Assembly (NCBI GenBank): GCA_930367215.1
Contig: OV884059.1
Coordinates: 236,529,803 to 236,593,802, forward strand
Reading direction: 5' to 3'
Source of the DNA: Pollenia angustigena
Lineage: Eukaryota; Arthropoda; Insecta; Diptera; Polleniidae
DNA length: 64,000 bases
A program made the position numbers and the translations under genes. Positions 22,890-33,499 of this stretch are shown piece by piece; the stretch's first letter is position 1, and each line of letters starts with the position of its first letter. Under the pieces are notes generated by a model that made no database searches, was not told the origin of the DNA, and worked only from the letters and a program-made list of their open reading frames with translations.

Positions 22890-23330
22890 TGTTTATGGGT
22901 TTTTTACAAAAATTAGTACCAAAATTGTTCATCTTAAAGTTTCTCATTTACTCTATTGTGGTGTATCGATTTTGTGTTTTTCGTTGGATCGTGATTTACA
23001 ATTGCCTAAAGCACATCAAGAAACACAAAAAGGTTGTGATTTTCAGAACACCACAAAATCACATGTGTCTTTTTAAAAGCATGCGATTTGAAAGAAAGAA
23101 ATTTAATTTCCCGATTTCCCCTTTTTGATAATTTTTTTTCTCCCCCTTGAAGATCAAAAAATTTCAATATTGTAGTGGGATCCCATAATTTAAAACGTAT
23201 GTATATGTATCTGGAATTATTATTTATTAGCTTGAAAGATAGATGGGAGACGAAAAGTACCAAAATTGAGATTTTATCCCCCAAAAGGGGCGAATTAAAA
23301 AAAATACCAGACACCCGTCCGCTTATTTTT
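22890..23330 (+). repeat. GTACCAAA interspersed repeat, copy 2 (left part)
   Basis: Matches copy 1 (2655..3250), including AAAAGTACCAAAATT and CCAGACACCCGTCCGCTTAT. It stops exactly at the Helentron start (23331). Its continuation (AACAACGATTAAATTA) resumes after 25074. Confidence 0.6.
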
Positions 23331-25074
23331 ATACCCTCCACCACAATTAGTTGTGAAGAGGGTATATTAAGTTTGTCATTCCGTGTGAAACTTTTTTATT
23401 ATTCATCTCAGACCCTATAAAGTATATATATTCTGGGTCCTTGAGTAATTTTAAGTCGATTTAGCCATGTCCGTCTGTCTGTCCGTCTGTCCGTCTGTTG
23501 AAAACACGCTCACTTTCGAAAAACTCAAATGAAATAAACAAACTTGGTGTCAAATTGCTTGTAGTTATCCTAAGCAGTTTGGGATTGAAATCCAGCAAAA
23601 TCGGTTCAAAAGGATCTGAGCTATGAATCAAAATGTGGAACCACCACCTAAAAAAAATTGATAATTTTGTTACAAAAACTAACATAAATGGTGGAAAAAT
23701 GCACAGAATGATATAAGATTTCGCAACAGTTCGTTTTATTTAACTGGAAATCACGCTGTAAAATATCTTGAAGATCCGTCCATGATTTACCCTAGGCCCC
23801 ATATAAGCCCTACTCCCGGAAAACAGTATAGTAAGCCTAAAACCCTAACTAACAATGCTATCATAACAAATTTTGGCACGTCACAGTTAAATAGGACTAG
23901 AAATGAAACTGTTAAGTTTCGTGAAGATCGGTCCATAATTTACCATAGGCCCCATATAAAACCTACTTCCAGAAAACAGTTTAGTACGCCTAAATCCGTA
24001 AAAAAAATTGCTATCATAACAAAATTTGGTACATCAAAATTTTTTGGAACTAAAAATAAGACCGTGAAATTTCGTGAAGATCGGTCCATAATTTACCATA
24101 GGCCCCATATAAACCTTACTCCCGGAAAACAGCTTAGTACGCCTAAAAACGTAAAAAAGAATGCTATCATAACAAAATTTGGTACATCACAGTTTTATTG
24201 TACGAGAAATAAGACTTTAAAATTTTGTGAAGAACGGTCCATCATTTACCATAGACCCCATATAAACCTTACTCCCGGAAAACAGCTTAGTAAACCTAAA
24301 TACGTAAAAAATAATGCTATCATAACAAAATTTGGAACATATAAGTTTTACAGGACTAGAAATAAGACAGTGAAATTTCGTGAAGATCAGTTCATAATTT
24401 ACCCTAGGCCCCATATAAACCTTACTCCCGGAAAACAGCTTAGTACGCCTTAAAACGTAAAACGTAACGCTATCATAACAAAATTTGATACATCACAGTT
24501 TTAAAGAACTAGAAATGACACTGTGAAATTTGGTGAAGATCGGTGCATAGCTTACCATAGGCCTCATATAAAGCCCACTCTGGTAAAATAATTAAATACG
24601 CGGTAAACTTTCTTCCAGTTTAGCTTCATATGGCCAGAAAAAATGTTATGCAATTTTGTGATATACGGTCCATAATTTTCCTTACATTCCATTTTAGCAG
24701 CCTTTTGAAATTTACCGCAAACGCTTAAACTAATTGCACCGCTGTATTGAAATTTATGTTTTTTAATACCAGAAATCGTTCTGCAGAATTTGGGATGATT
24801 GGTTCATATTGGCTTTTATATAATTTGTTCTCTTGAAAATCATTTAAGTTCATCTTAAACTGATATTCTACTCAAACTTTTTAAAATTGATTCTGATTGT
24901 CGATCAATAATTTTATATAGGTCTAAACCGCAACAAATTTTAATGCAAATGTCTGTTTTTACAAAGATTATAATAATAAATAGACATCATACAGATATTA
25001 GTCCTAAAACATTCGAAGTGTCGGTGGAGGGTATCAAAGATTCGGCACAGCCGAATATAGCACTCTAACTTGTT
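23331..25074 (+). mobile_element. DINE-1/HINE-like Helentron with 153-bp tandem core (copy H1)
   Basis: Non-autonomous rolling-circle element. The 5' end ATACCCTCCACC is repeated inverted near the 3' end (GGTGGAGGGTAT, 25024..25035), the subterminal inverted repeat of DINE-like elements. It has a (GTCY)n tract (23468..23500), a tandem core of 153-bp units (23773..24590), and a 3' hairpin TTCGGCACAGCCGAA (25041..25055) followed by CTAACTTG. It interrupts the GTACCAAA repeat in a T-run, as Helentrons do. No Rep/helicase. Copy H2 (34536..36122) is the same element in opposite orientation. Confidence 0.8.
23773..24590 (+). repeat. 153-bp central tandem repeats of H1 (5.3 units)
   Basis: Units begin with GATC(C/G)GTCCAT near 23773, 23926, 24079, 24232, 24385 and 24538: exactly 153 bp each time. 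Because 153 is 51 codons, one frame stays open across units for 223 codons (23782..24453), reading IIYHRPHINLTPGKQL in each. I treat it as a repeat, not a gene. Confidence 0.85.
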
Positions 25075-27347
25075 TTAATTAACAACGATTAAATTAAATT
25101 TTTTTCATTCAATATGTGTGTTGTTCGACCTTTTGTTGTAATTTTAATGTAAATAATTCTTATATCTTTAAGTTCAGCAGGGATAAGGTGAGGCGAATTT
25201 ACCCTGTTTTACCCTTTTTTGCCCCCTTAACAGTGAATCGATTTGGCGAGGGACCAACCTCTGGTCCAAATTTAGGTTTAGGCGCTTACGCTGTGCGATA
25301 ATGAATTTGTTACACTGTGGCAATTTCCAATAAATATTTAATGGCAGACCAGACATGGTCTGCAATTAACTCATTTTTATAAGACTATAATTAAGAGAGA
25401 TACACATATCGTTACCTGAAACGCAACGGCCCTAACTAACCAAAAATTTAAAATAAACTTTTTCATTGATTCTGATGTATGCATCAACACAAATTTCGAC
25501 CAAAATTTGCGATTTTATTAGCAAAATAAAAGTCCCTATCTACAAAAGGTAATATCGTAAACGCTTAAAGACCTAACTTACTGAACAACCTAAACAAAAG
25601 CGGCAAGCGTTTTTTTAAACATGAAAATTTGATTTAAATACAATTTCTATAAAACAAACCGACATAGCTATCTGTCAAATAAGATTTATCAGCCGGGTGG
25701 TTTCTAATTCGCATTCTAATGGTTTGTTTCGAATAAATTGTATGCAAATGAGAAGTTTTGACATACAAAAAACGCTTCCGCTCTTATTTAGGTAGCTCAG
25801 TTACAGTTTGCATATGATGCTATATTTTCAATTGTCAAAGCAACTGGAAGGTTTTACAAGAAAAATAAATTACAAACCGTTTAAAGCTATTTATCAATTT
25901 ATCATTTTAAATAGCTTTTTCTTCTCTTGCAAAATTTTCAAAATGTTAGATAGGGCTTTTTGCGTTTTAGGTGACGACATATTTTGCAAAATAATTTTAT
26001 TTTTTATATCTTTAAGCAACAAATATCTCTATTTTAGTTAATTAAGGCTTAGCGTCAGGCACTTTATTAAACAAACTATACATTAAATTTAATTATATTT
26101 CATATTTATACCGCTTTATAATCAACGTAAGTAAATGCACACAGATATACTTTTTTTATTCTTAACAATTTATTGCCAGTAGTTTTTTGAATAACTTTTT
26201 TTTTAAATAAAATACTTAAGAATGAAACTTGTTTTATTTGACATTTAAACTTTTCAAAATCGTTAAGACTAATTTTATAATATCATCACCATCATCATCA
26301 CATGCCAGTAGAAACTTGTATGCAACACAACAACCAACAACTAAAAAATTGCAAGACAGACTTAAATACGAAAGACTGAAGAAACAAACCTCATAATGTT
26401 ATGAGAAAATGACCCTTGTCCTTTTAAACACCAGCAGAGCTTTACTTTAAAACAACAACAATAACGAAAGCAAAAATTTTAACAAAAGATCGATGCTGTT
26501 AATTATCTTGAAGAATTTAAATTTAACCGTTAAAACTCAATCAACCAATTAAACCAATAAATTTGTGCAACAACTTTTAAATGGCAAATCTTAAATAAAT
26601 GTTTTTCTTAGTTTTTAGAGGAAAATAAAACTCACATGTTTAAGAATTTCATTTTGTTTTCTTTTTTGTTAAAGGTAGTTTTTTATAGTTAAATTAAAAA
26701 AAATTATTTAAAATATCAGCCTTTTTTTAAAATGGTTTGTTATTTTTCGTTGTGTTTTTTATTTAAAAATTTTTTTTTTTTATATTTTTCTGAATATTTT
26801 ATAAAATATTTTTTGTTTTTCTTTTCTTTTTAATTTTTATTTTTGAATATTTTTGCCAAACTCCACCAACTTTGAGTTCAACGCTTAGACCTTAAGTTTA
26901 AAAAGCGTGTTAGCTTAGTACAACTTCTTAATAACGACTAATGCTTGATGGTTTGACTAGAGACTCAAGAAAACAATTTGTTTCTTATTTCTTTAACATA
27001 ATTCGCCTTTTTTTCTTCATGTTTATTTTATTTCTTTCTTTTTTTTAGTTTTTGTATTTTAATCGTGTTCAAAAGCTACAAGTTTGTTGTTGTTATTATT
27101 CGTGCTGCTGCTGGTTGTAGTGTTGGTGGTTGTAGTGCTTAGTACTAGTGCTGCATTTAATAGCAACTTTAACACCGCCATCTAGCATTAGCAACAACAA
27201 GAAATTACTGTCAGAGTATTCAAAATATAAACTTTGAAATGCTTGCAATATCACTGTGGGTCAGAGTCGGATTCGAAATGGAGATTAAAAACTTGTATAT
27301 TGAAAAACTTTTTTTTTCTCCTAAAATCGAAATTAAAATAGAAGTGT
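25075..27347. other. Non-coding DNA after H1
   Basis: The first about 40 bp resume the GTACCAAA repeat. The rest is AT-rich, with a CAT/ATC microsatellite near 26284 and Gln-codon-like CTG/GTTG runs near 27090. No gene recognised. Confidence 0.45.
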
Positions 27348-27545
27348 TTATTTTGTAAACAAAAAGTCGGAGAGCATTTGCAGGACACACAACAAGATCG
27401 AAAGGACAACTTTCTTGTGAACCATGGCCGCTGGCAAAAAGAACTTGCGATAAGACCCGTCAATCTTTCTTGCCCCAAATACATCGTCTTGACAATCAAT
27501 TGCTTTTTGTACACAAAAACAAAACACTAGCAGAATTACCAACAT
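27348..27545 (-). CDS. Candidate small secreted or membrane protein, 65 aa
   Basis: Not recognised. It starts MLVILLVFCFCVQKAIDCQ, a signal-peptide-like segment with possible cleavage after Ala15 or Cys18. A charged middle follows (DDVFGARKIDGSYRKFF), then a second hydrophobic segment (VVLSILLCVLQMLSDFLF), then a TAA. GC content is higher than in the AT-rich flanks and no TE motifs lie across it. An upstream out-of-frame ATG overlaps the start. It may be a complete short gene, one exon of a larger gene, or chance. No polyadenylation signal was found nearby. Confidence 0.35.
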   Translation of the reverse strand: MLVILLVFCFCVQKAIDCQDDVFGARKIDGSYRKFFLPAAMVHKKVVLSILLCVLQMLSDFLFTK

Positions 27546-27950
27546 ACATTGGCTATGTTTTTAGATGTAGGGAATAGGTATGGTAAGAAAACCCATATAC
27601 ATAGCAACAATAACAATCAAGATGGCGCTTATTAGCATTTATGTCAATACTGCAGTGATATTAGACATCGTTGTGCAAACAAACATTTGAACAGGAACAG
27701 AATGCATGTGTACCCATGCAATTACTTGTCGTTTGAACATAGTGATGTCTAGTGAAGACGGTTTATCAAAACAAATTACAAGCAACAGCAACCTAATGCC
27801 CAGTTTTCTTTGCAAGCAGATTTTCTCTTATATATTTTTATAATGTATACTTCTTCAAAGGCAACTTTATTATTCTTTAATTATTTATTATTTCATTTTA
27901 TAACTTTAAAGTAAGCTTTTGTAAATAATCTTTATTCTTCAATATTTAAT

Positions 27951-28620
27951 ATAGGTTAGGCTGAAGAAAGGGGATGATGCATTGCCCATACACATTTAAG
28001 TATGTTGTGCACTATATAAGAAGAGTTTTCCCTATCCAAAAGCCCAAAACTAGATTCAGTACTAGCTTTAGAACATAGTTGCCTCTATAAAGGTTAGATA
28101 AGATTCCACTAGTAGCTGCAATCAAGAACAGCTCATGTGGGTCCAGCAGTTAGTTCCTGTTATGTTGTCATCTTTAAATGCCTCCAAGGGGGTCTATTTC
28201 AGCTGATGACGACATTTTCACTCAACAAGCCGGTTGGTTCAATGAAGGAGTGGATCTTATTCAAATCAAAGTCAGAGAGACAACGCTTCTGGCATAGCTG
28301 GCCCTACCGGTCATGACTTACTTCTCTACCTGCAAAATGACTTTAAAAGTCCTTGTACTTTAGCCCTCGCATCGCGATAGGATAACTATCTATACGCAAG
28401 GGCTGCCTCTATATAGTTTTGTCCAGGGTTAAATTTCCCTAAATCGTTTTAGATTTGATAGTGTACCTTTTAAAAGTTTCGCTTTTAATGCAATCAAATG
28501 CAGAACATTGACAAAGGTAGTGTTCCAGTGTCTTTTCCCTATCGCAAATTGATCTAAGCATTGCATTATTATATAACAAAGTGCAAATTTTTTAAAGACA
28601 TCAAATGCGCACTTCACTCT
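27951..28620 (-). mobile_element. Jockey-type LINE 3' end, minus strand
   Basis: Read on the minus strand, 28550..28460 gives CDREKTLEHYLCQCSAFDCI, the C-terminal zinc finger of Jockey-like proteins (C-C-EH-LC-C). Downstream, about 430 bp without coding ends at CAGCCTAACCTA (27966..27953), the same terminus as the copy at 1425..2232. Stops interrupt the coding part. Confidence 0.6.
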
Positions 28621-28705
28621 GATAATGGTGTCTGTAAATAAAATAAAAACAAATAGAAACTGGGAATTATTTCCTTCCGAAGGTTACTTTATATTATATT
28701 CAACA

Positions 28706-28872
28706 TTTTTTCGAATTTATTCTATGAGCTAAATTTCAGTTAAAGAAAATACAATATAATAGTCTGGTAGTGTATAAAGTCATTTCTGAAAGATTGAAGG
28801 AATAGAACTATTACAAAAAAGCTTTATAAAATACATAACTGAAATTTAGCTCATAGAATAAATTCGAAAAAA
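28706..28872. mobile_element. Hairpin MITE with perfect 37-bp arms
   Basis: 28706..28742 and 28836..28872 are perfect reverse complements over 37 bases (TTTTTTCGAATTTATTCTAT, then GAGCTAAATTTCAGTTA). The loop is 93 bp. Weaker symmetry (TATATTCAA) continues outward. Identical arms suggest a young insertion or strong conversion. Confidence 0.75.
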
Positions 28873-29143
28873 TGAAAAATTTTGAATATAAAATAAAAAC
28901 ATTTATATTTGATAAAAAATAAACTTTGAACCCCAAGAGTATATATTCATGATTAGATTGCGAAGTATATATTCATGATTAGTATTGCGATAAGTTCTTT
29001 CAGAAACTGAAGAAAAATAGAGTGCACATTTTATGTACTGCACTGTGTAATTCTATAAGAGCTAAATGAGTTCACAGTGACCCGTTATCACATTAACTAG
29101 TCTTCTAATTGTTGGCCGTTTCAATCCTTAAATCTACTTTGTT
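28873..29143. other. Non-coding, short direct repeat
   Basis: Contains GTATATATTCATGATTAG twice (28938, 28968 region). Otherwise nothing recognised. Confidence 0.4.
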
Positions 29144-30437
29144 CATTAAGGGCTTAAGTAGGTAAGTAGGTAGAAAGGCTGGTGTGAAGTCTCCTTCTCA
29201 CCTTCACCCAGAGACCAATATGGTCCATTGTGACGCCTTATTTAGAGATAGATATGTTAAGATGGAAAGCAGGTGAAATAAAAAACAAAAGTATAAGATA
29301 GAGAGGAAAGTAGAGTTTCGGATCAAACCCGAGAGAAATCCTACTCAGTCCTACATGCGGCCAACACCCAGCCTCCTCTCGCGCAGCCAGACCATCCCCA
29401 TTACGGGAATTCGGCCAGGAATCTACTGCCTAGCCACTTCAGCCTGCTGCCCTGTTGCCTGGGACAGTGCCACAGAATGTTCTCAACTGTCTTCAAATCC
29501 TCCGGGTTCTCGCACAACCCGCACATATCCGACAAGTCGGATCCCATCCTCTCCGCCATCCTGCCTATTGTAAAGTGGCCCGTGATAATTTCTATCATGG
29601 TCCTAACGCAGACCCTACTCCTGCACAGCAGCGACTCCGAGTCGGACTTCCTAAGCACCGGCCACAGCGACCGTGATATCCGGCAGTCCGTTCGGTAACC
29701 CCAGGCTCGATTGGTCGCACCCAGAATCCATTCCCTGATCCTTCCCAAATAGAAGCCTATTGGAGGCCTAACCGCCGCCATGAAGTTAGGATCCTCCATC
29801 TCTGAGCTCTGTCTCGATAACTTATCAGCCACCTCATTGCCGCCTATGTCGCAGTGTCCCGGCACCCAGCACAACCTCAACACATATTCCCCTAAGACTC
29901 CCTCCAGAGCCCTCCTACAATCATCAACTAGCTTGGAGTTCACATAACAGCCCCATACGGCCATAAGATCCGCCTGGCTGTCCACATATATAGTGACCTC
30001 CGAGCCTCTATCAATGTTGTTTCTCATCAGTTTCACGGCCCTCAAGACCCCCAGAACCTTCGCCTGAAAAACACTGCAGTCGTTAGGAAGCCTATATGAC
30101 ATTTTGATGTCCAGATCCTCAATGTAGGCCCCCGCACCCGTGCCCCTCATCTTCGAGCCATCAGTGAAAATAGCAAATCCACTACATAATCTGCTCCTAC
30201 CTGACCAGCTCTCCCCAGAAGGCACTATTACCTCCGGCAACCGCCCAAAATCCACCCTAGTGCCCACATATCAGTGGAGCCGGGCAATCCCAGGCAATAG
30301 CCCCCAGCCTCAATATCACCCAGGATCCGTGAGTGACCCTGCGTAACTTTCCCCAACAATCCTAACTTCCTCAGTCTAAGAAGGCTCCTGGTCGCCATTC
30401 CCATTACATACTGCTCAATAGCATTAAGGGCTTAAGT
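29144..30437 (-). mobile_element. 5'-truncated LINE with 16-bp target duplication
   Basis: CATTAAGGGCTTAAGT occurs at 29144..29159 and 30422..30437, flanking 1,262 bp of minus-strand LINE. The insert begins at its 5' end with coding sequence (truncated) and ends at 29160 with a short TACCTACTTACCT tail and no poly-A. Content is RNase H plus C-terminal zinc finger (29401..30267). Confidence 0.85.
29401..30267 (-). CDS. LINE ORF2 C-terminal part: RNase H and zinc finger
   Basis: 288 open codons. RNase H motifs: FAIFTDGSKMRGTGAGAYI (first Asp), SVFQAKVLGVLRAVKL (Glu), IYVDSQADLMAVW (Asp) and WVPGHCDIGGNEVADKLSR (His/Asp). This domain removes RNA from the cDNA hybrid. The C terminus has ITGHFTIGRMAERMG and a CGLC...ENILWHC finger. 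Upstream coding continues to about 30420 in another frame (QGHSRILGDIEAGG), so a frameshift lies near 30270. It belongs to the truncated LINE 29144..30437, of I/Jockey type with RNase H; the exact clade is not certain. All RNase H carboxylates appear kept. Confidence 0.8.
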   Translation of the reverse strand: MGTRVDFGRLPEVIVPSGESWSGRSRLCSGFAIFTDGSKMRGTGAGAYIEDLDIKMSYRLPNDCSVFQAKVLGVLRAVKLMRNNIDRGSEVTIYVDSQADLMAVWGCYVNSKLVDDCRRALEGVLGEYVLRLCWVPGHCDIGGNEVADKLSRQSSEMEDPNFMAAVRPPIGFYLGRIREWILGATNRAWGYRTDCRISRSLWPVLRKSDSESLLCRSRVCVRTMIEIITGHFTIGRMAERMGSDLSDMCGLCENPEDLKTVENILWHCPRQQGSRLKWLGSRFLAEFP

Positions 30438-30714
30438 TTCCATATAAAACTTTTAATTTATTGCCGACACTCGTGTTCTACCAGCTTTAAACTTCTTCGT
30501 GGAATGCCCATTCTTGGAGTTCCAATTTAAACTTTCTACAAGGTTAAGCGTTTTCTAGGTTAGCGGTGTTTAGGTTTATCCCCATTTTGGATAGCCTGAA
30601 CCCTCTTCGATACCACTAAATATATGGCGGCTTGAATCCCATACTATCTCCAAACCTTTAAATTACGTGCTGGAGCTTGTTTTATCAATTTCCTTCTTCT
30701 TATTACGACATAGG

Positions 30715-30890
30715 TCGAACAGCAATAGATTGGATTCTTCAAGGTAGCCATGAAAGAGAAAGGCTCGCTCACACCTGGTGAAACAGATCAACAAAGAAGT
30801 TGCCAAGGCGAGAAAAAGCTCGAGTGAAATTTAAAATATTACCAATGGGTAATTTACACTGGAGAGCATTTGTCGAGGTTTTCAGCCTGG
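30715..30890 (+). mobile_element. RTE-like LINE 3' coding relic
   Basis: Degraded translation IDWILQGSHERERLAHTW, then WRAFVEVFSLG, aligns with IEWNPQGSRRRGRPAHTW and WKKFVEALCSL of the LINE at 12299..13546. Stops interrupt it. A tRNA-like SINE follows directly. Confidence 0.55.
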
Positions 30891-31004
30891 GAAAAAGTAT
30901 TGTGATCCGGGATTTGGAAGTAGTTTTCCATGTTTCGGCTGAATTTTTTTTTTGACATATCCGTGTATAGATAAATTGGTGGATTATTCCATGATATACA
31001 TATT

Positions 31005-31138
31005 TCCCGGTAGGCTAGCTGGTAGTGAGTAAGTCTATCAGTGCCGGATTTGCGGGTTCGATTCCCGAAAGAGTATATGGTTTCTTTCCTGCAGACAAGC
31101 GTAGAGCTTCGCTTAGGGATTAAAAACAAAAAAAAAAC
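31005..31138 (+). mobile_element. tRNA-derived SINE candidate
   Basis: A-box-like TAGCTGGTAGTGAG at 31016 and a perfect B box GGTTCGATTCC at 31055..31065 are about 39 nt apart. The T-arm pairs CGGG with CCCG. About 60 bp later an A-rich tail ends the unit. No clean acceptor stem was found, so this is a SINE head or tRNA pseudogene, not a working tRNA. Confidence 0.5.
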
Positions 31139-31256
31139 ATTCTTATTTTACTTTATTTTAGTTGTATGCTTTCCCAGTTGCTTTTTTGTATTTCAACGTG
31201 TTTAATGCGTATTTAAATTTTTTAAAAATGACAAGAATTTCTATAGCTTACCACAC

Positions 31257-31526
31257 ACTAGTGATTTGTGCGTGTGATTTGTTAGCGTACCAATTCCCCA
31301 CACATGACGAACAAATCCCAATAACCTTAAACGTCAATAAGACAACATGAATTGTTACGCGGATGAAGCAGTTGCACTTTTTATAATTTATTTGTGTACA
31401 CAACACAAAAAACTTAAAAAAAGAAAAAATCAAAGAAAAATACAAATAAAAATTTGTATGCTAACTAACACATCGCACAGCCCCATTAACAAGGAACAAG
31501 ACGTCGAGCACGCACAAATCCCTAGT
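31257..31526. mobile_element. MITE with ACTAGTGATTTGTGCGTG ends
   Basis: Left ACTAGTGATTTGTGCGTG and right end complement ACTAGGGATTTGTGCGTG. 270 bp, no coding motif. No clear target duplication. Confidence 0.6.
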
Positions 31527-31785
31527 TTTTGGGCCGCTTTATGGAACAGGCATCATTTGATAATTTTCTTGCTGTTGTTTTAATCTTTCTTAAATTAGAA
31601 TTACCTGTATAATTAGTATTGTGGTTATTTTTGCTGAACTATTTATGGGTTTTAGTCCAAATTTTGATATTTTTAATCAGGCTAAAGTTCATAAAATTTA
31701 ATTTTCATTAAATTATTTTTGTGAAGAAAGGAATTTTAGAACATGAAATTAAATTAAATTTATTGATAATTCTCCATTCTTTATT

Positions 31786-31862
31786 GCCGCGGGGCTCGAA
31801 CCCAGGCTTTTACGGACAGGTTACCCTTACATGTTTGAATTGCAACCACTCTTCAGGGGGTT
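31786..31862 (-). repeat. tRNA-like sequence, minus strand
   Basis: On the minus strand an A-box-like AGTGGTTGCAATTC (31850..31837) precedes GGGTTCGAGCCCC (31803..31791), a good B box whose T-stem pairs GGGG with CCCC. Spacing is tRNA-like. The rest does not fold into a standard cloverleaf by eye, so it is likely a SINE head or tRNA pseudogene. Confidence 0.4.
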
Positions 31863-33499
31863 TTGCCGATTAACACTAACAGCCATAGTCAAAAGTCAAT
31901 CTTTAAACCAAATTTTAAGATATGAAGTGTCCTTTTTGAAATATGTCAAGAAAATGGGTCATTTTGATAAGTATGTCATTGAATTAAAAAAAAATTTCAA
32001 CTTTTTTCCCATAGTGCATCGGTTTGAAATTAAGAAAAAAAGCACACCCTAAAAGACAGGTTTTCACAGATGCAATACATGTGTATTAAATAACTAAAGA
32101 AATAAAATAAATAATTTCTTGTAAAGCAACAAATCACACAAAATAATTCGCTTCATTTCATTACTTTTCTGGCAATTTTTAGTACTTTTTTTTGCGATAT
32201 TTTTTTTTTAATATTAATCACACACATACACCGGCATTAATTTGACATTTTATAAATCTTCTTTTTTTTCTTTTTTGCTTAACAAAAGCTCAGGAGTCGA
32301 AATATTTAAAACTTTAATTTCTTTAAAAAAAAAAGCTTTTCTTCTTGGAAGTTAAATGCAAAATAATTGTACGAGTTAAATAAACTTGTTTCTTGGATTT
32401 TGATTAAAATAAAATAATTATTATAAATATAAAACATTACCACTATTGCAATTTGGTTGCAATCATATTTATTTTGTTCAAATTACTTGTGGCAGGCTGG
32501 CTGAATTTTAAAAGAAAACGATTTTTTCGCATATTTCCCCCTCTTTTGCTTCTAGTGTAAAAAGTGTTGATTATTAATTTTAGGCGCCACATTGTGTGTT
32601 AAAAATTTTTTGTTAATATTGTTGGGGCTTTTTTTAGGGTGCGTCTACTAGTTTATTATACATTTGTTAACAAACAAACTAAAATACGACACAAGTAAAA
32701 TATTAGAAAAATGCTTTAAAACTTATCACTAAAATGGTATAAAGTTCAAATGACAATAAAAGAAAAAACGAAAGAAAAAAAACAACAAGTAGGAAATGTT
32801 GAATTATCTTAATTTGACACCGTTGGTCTTAAAATTTAAATATTTATGCGTTTTTTGTTAACATTTTTATGACTTTTAATTAATTACATACAAAATATAA
32901 CCTTGAATTCACCTTTTATAGCATTTTTGTGTAAAACAATTAGAAATGTCAACATAATCGATTCAATGATTTGATGAAAAAAACCCAACCGACACCATTT
33001 TGATGAACGCCACAGGACGTATGAGTGATTTGTTTTAAACAGATAAATAAACTTATTCCAAAAAAAAAAATATTAAAAATGAAACAAACAACTTGTAGAG
33101 CATCCCATACGTGTTGATTGAGTACAACTAATTGTATTCTTTTTTTAGATTTTTTTTTATTTTGGATTTTTTGATTTTATGTTTGTTGTACAATGACATC
33201 GAACTAATGAAAACATGATTGGCAATTAAAATCAAACATGAGATAAATTAATAAAATGTTGTTTTTTTCTATAAATGGCAAATTATTAATTTTATTTATG
33301 AAATATCATTAAAAAAATGAAGTTAATATTAAATACCTTCAGATAGATACCCTTGTTCAAAAAAAAAAAACATCACTGTTCGTTAAGAAAAAAATTCTGT
33401 AGAAAATGAGAATTTTTTTTTATAAAATTACGAAACGAATTTTTGTATTCTTTTCTACTAACAGGCCCATAATTTCAATTAAAAACGAAAACATACTAA
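31863..33499. other. AT-rich non-coding stretch
   Basis: Homopolymer-rich, with no TIR pair and no ORF with recognisable motifs. Confidence 0.45.

Noticed and set aside
23782..24453. 223-codon ORF considered as a gene
   Set aside because: It lies wholly in 153-bp tandem units of a Helentron; an open frame follows from a unit length divisible by three. Reported as a finding, not a CDS.
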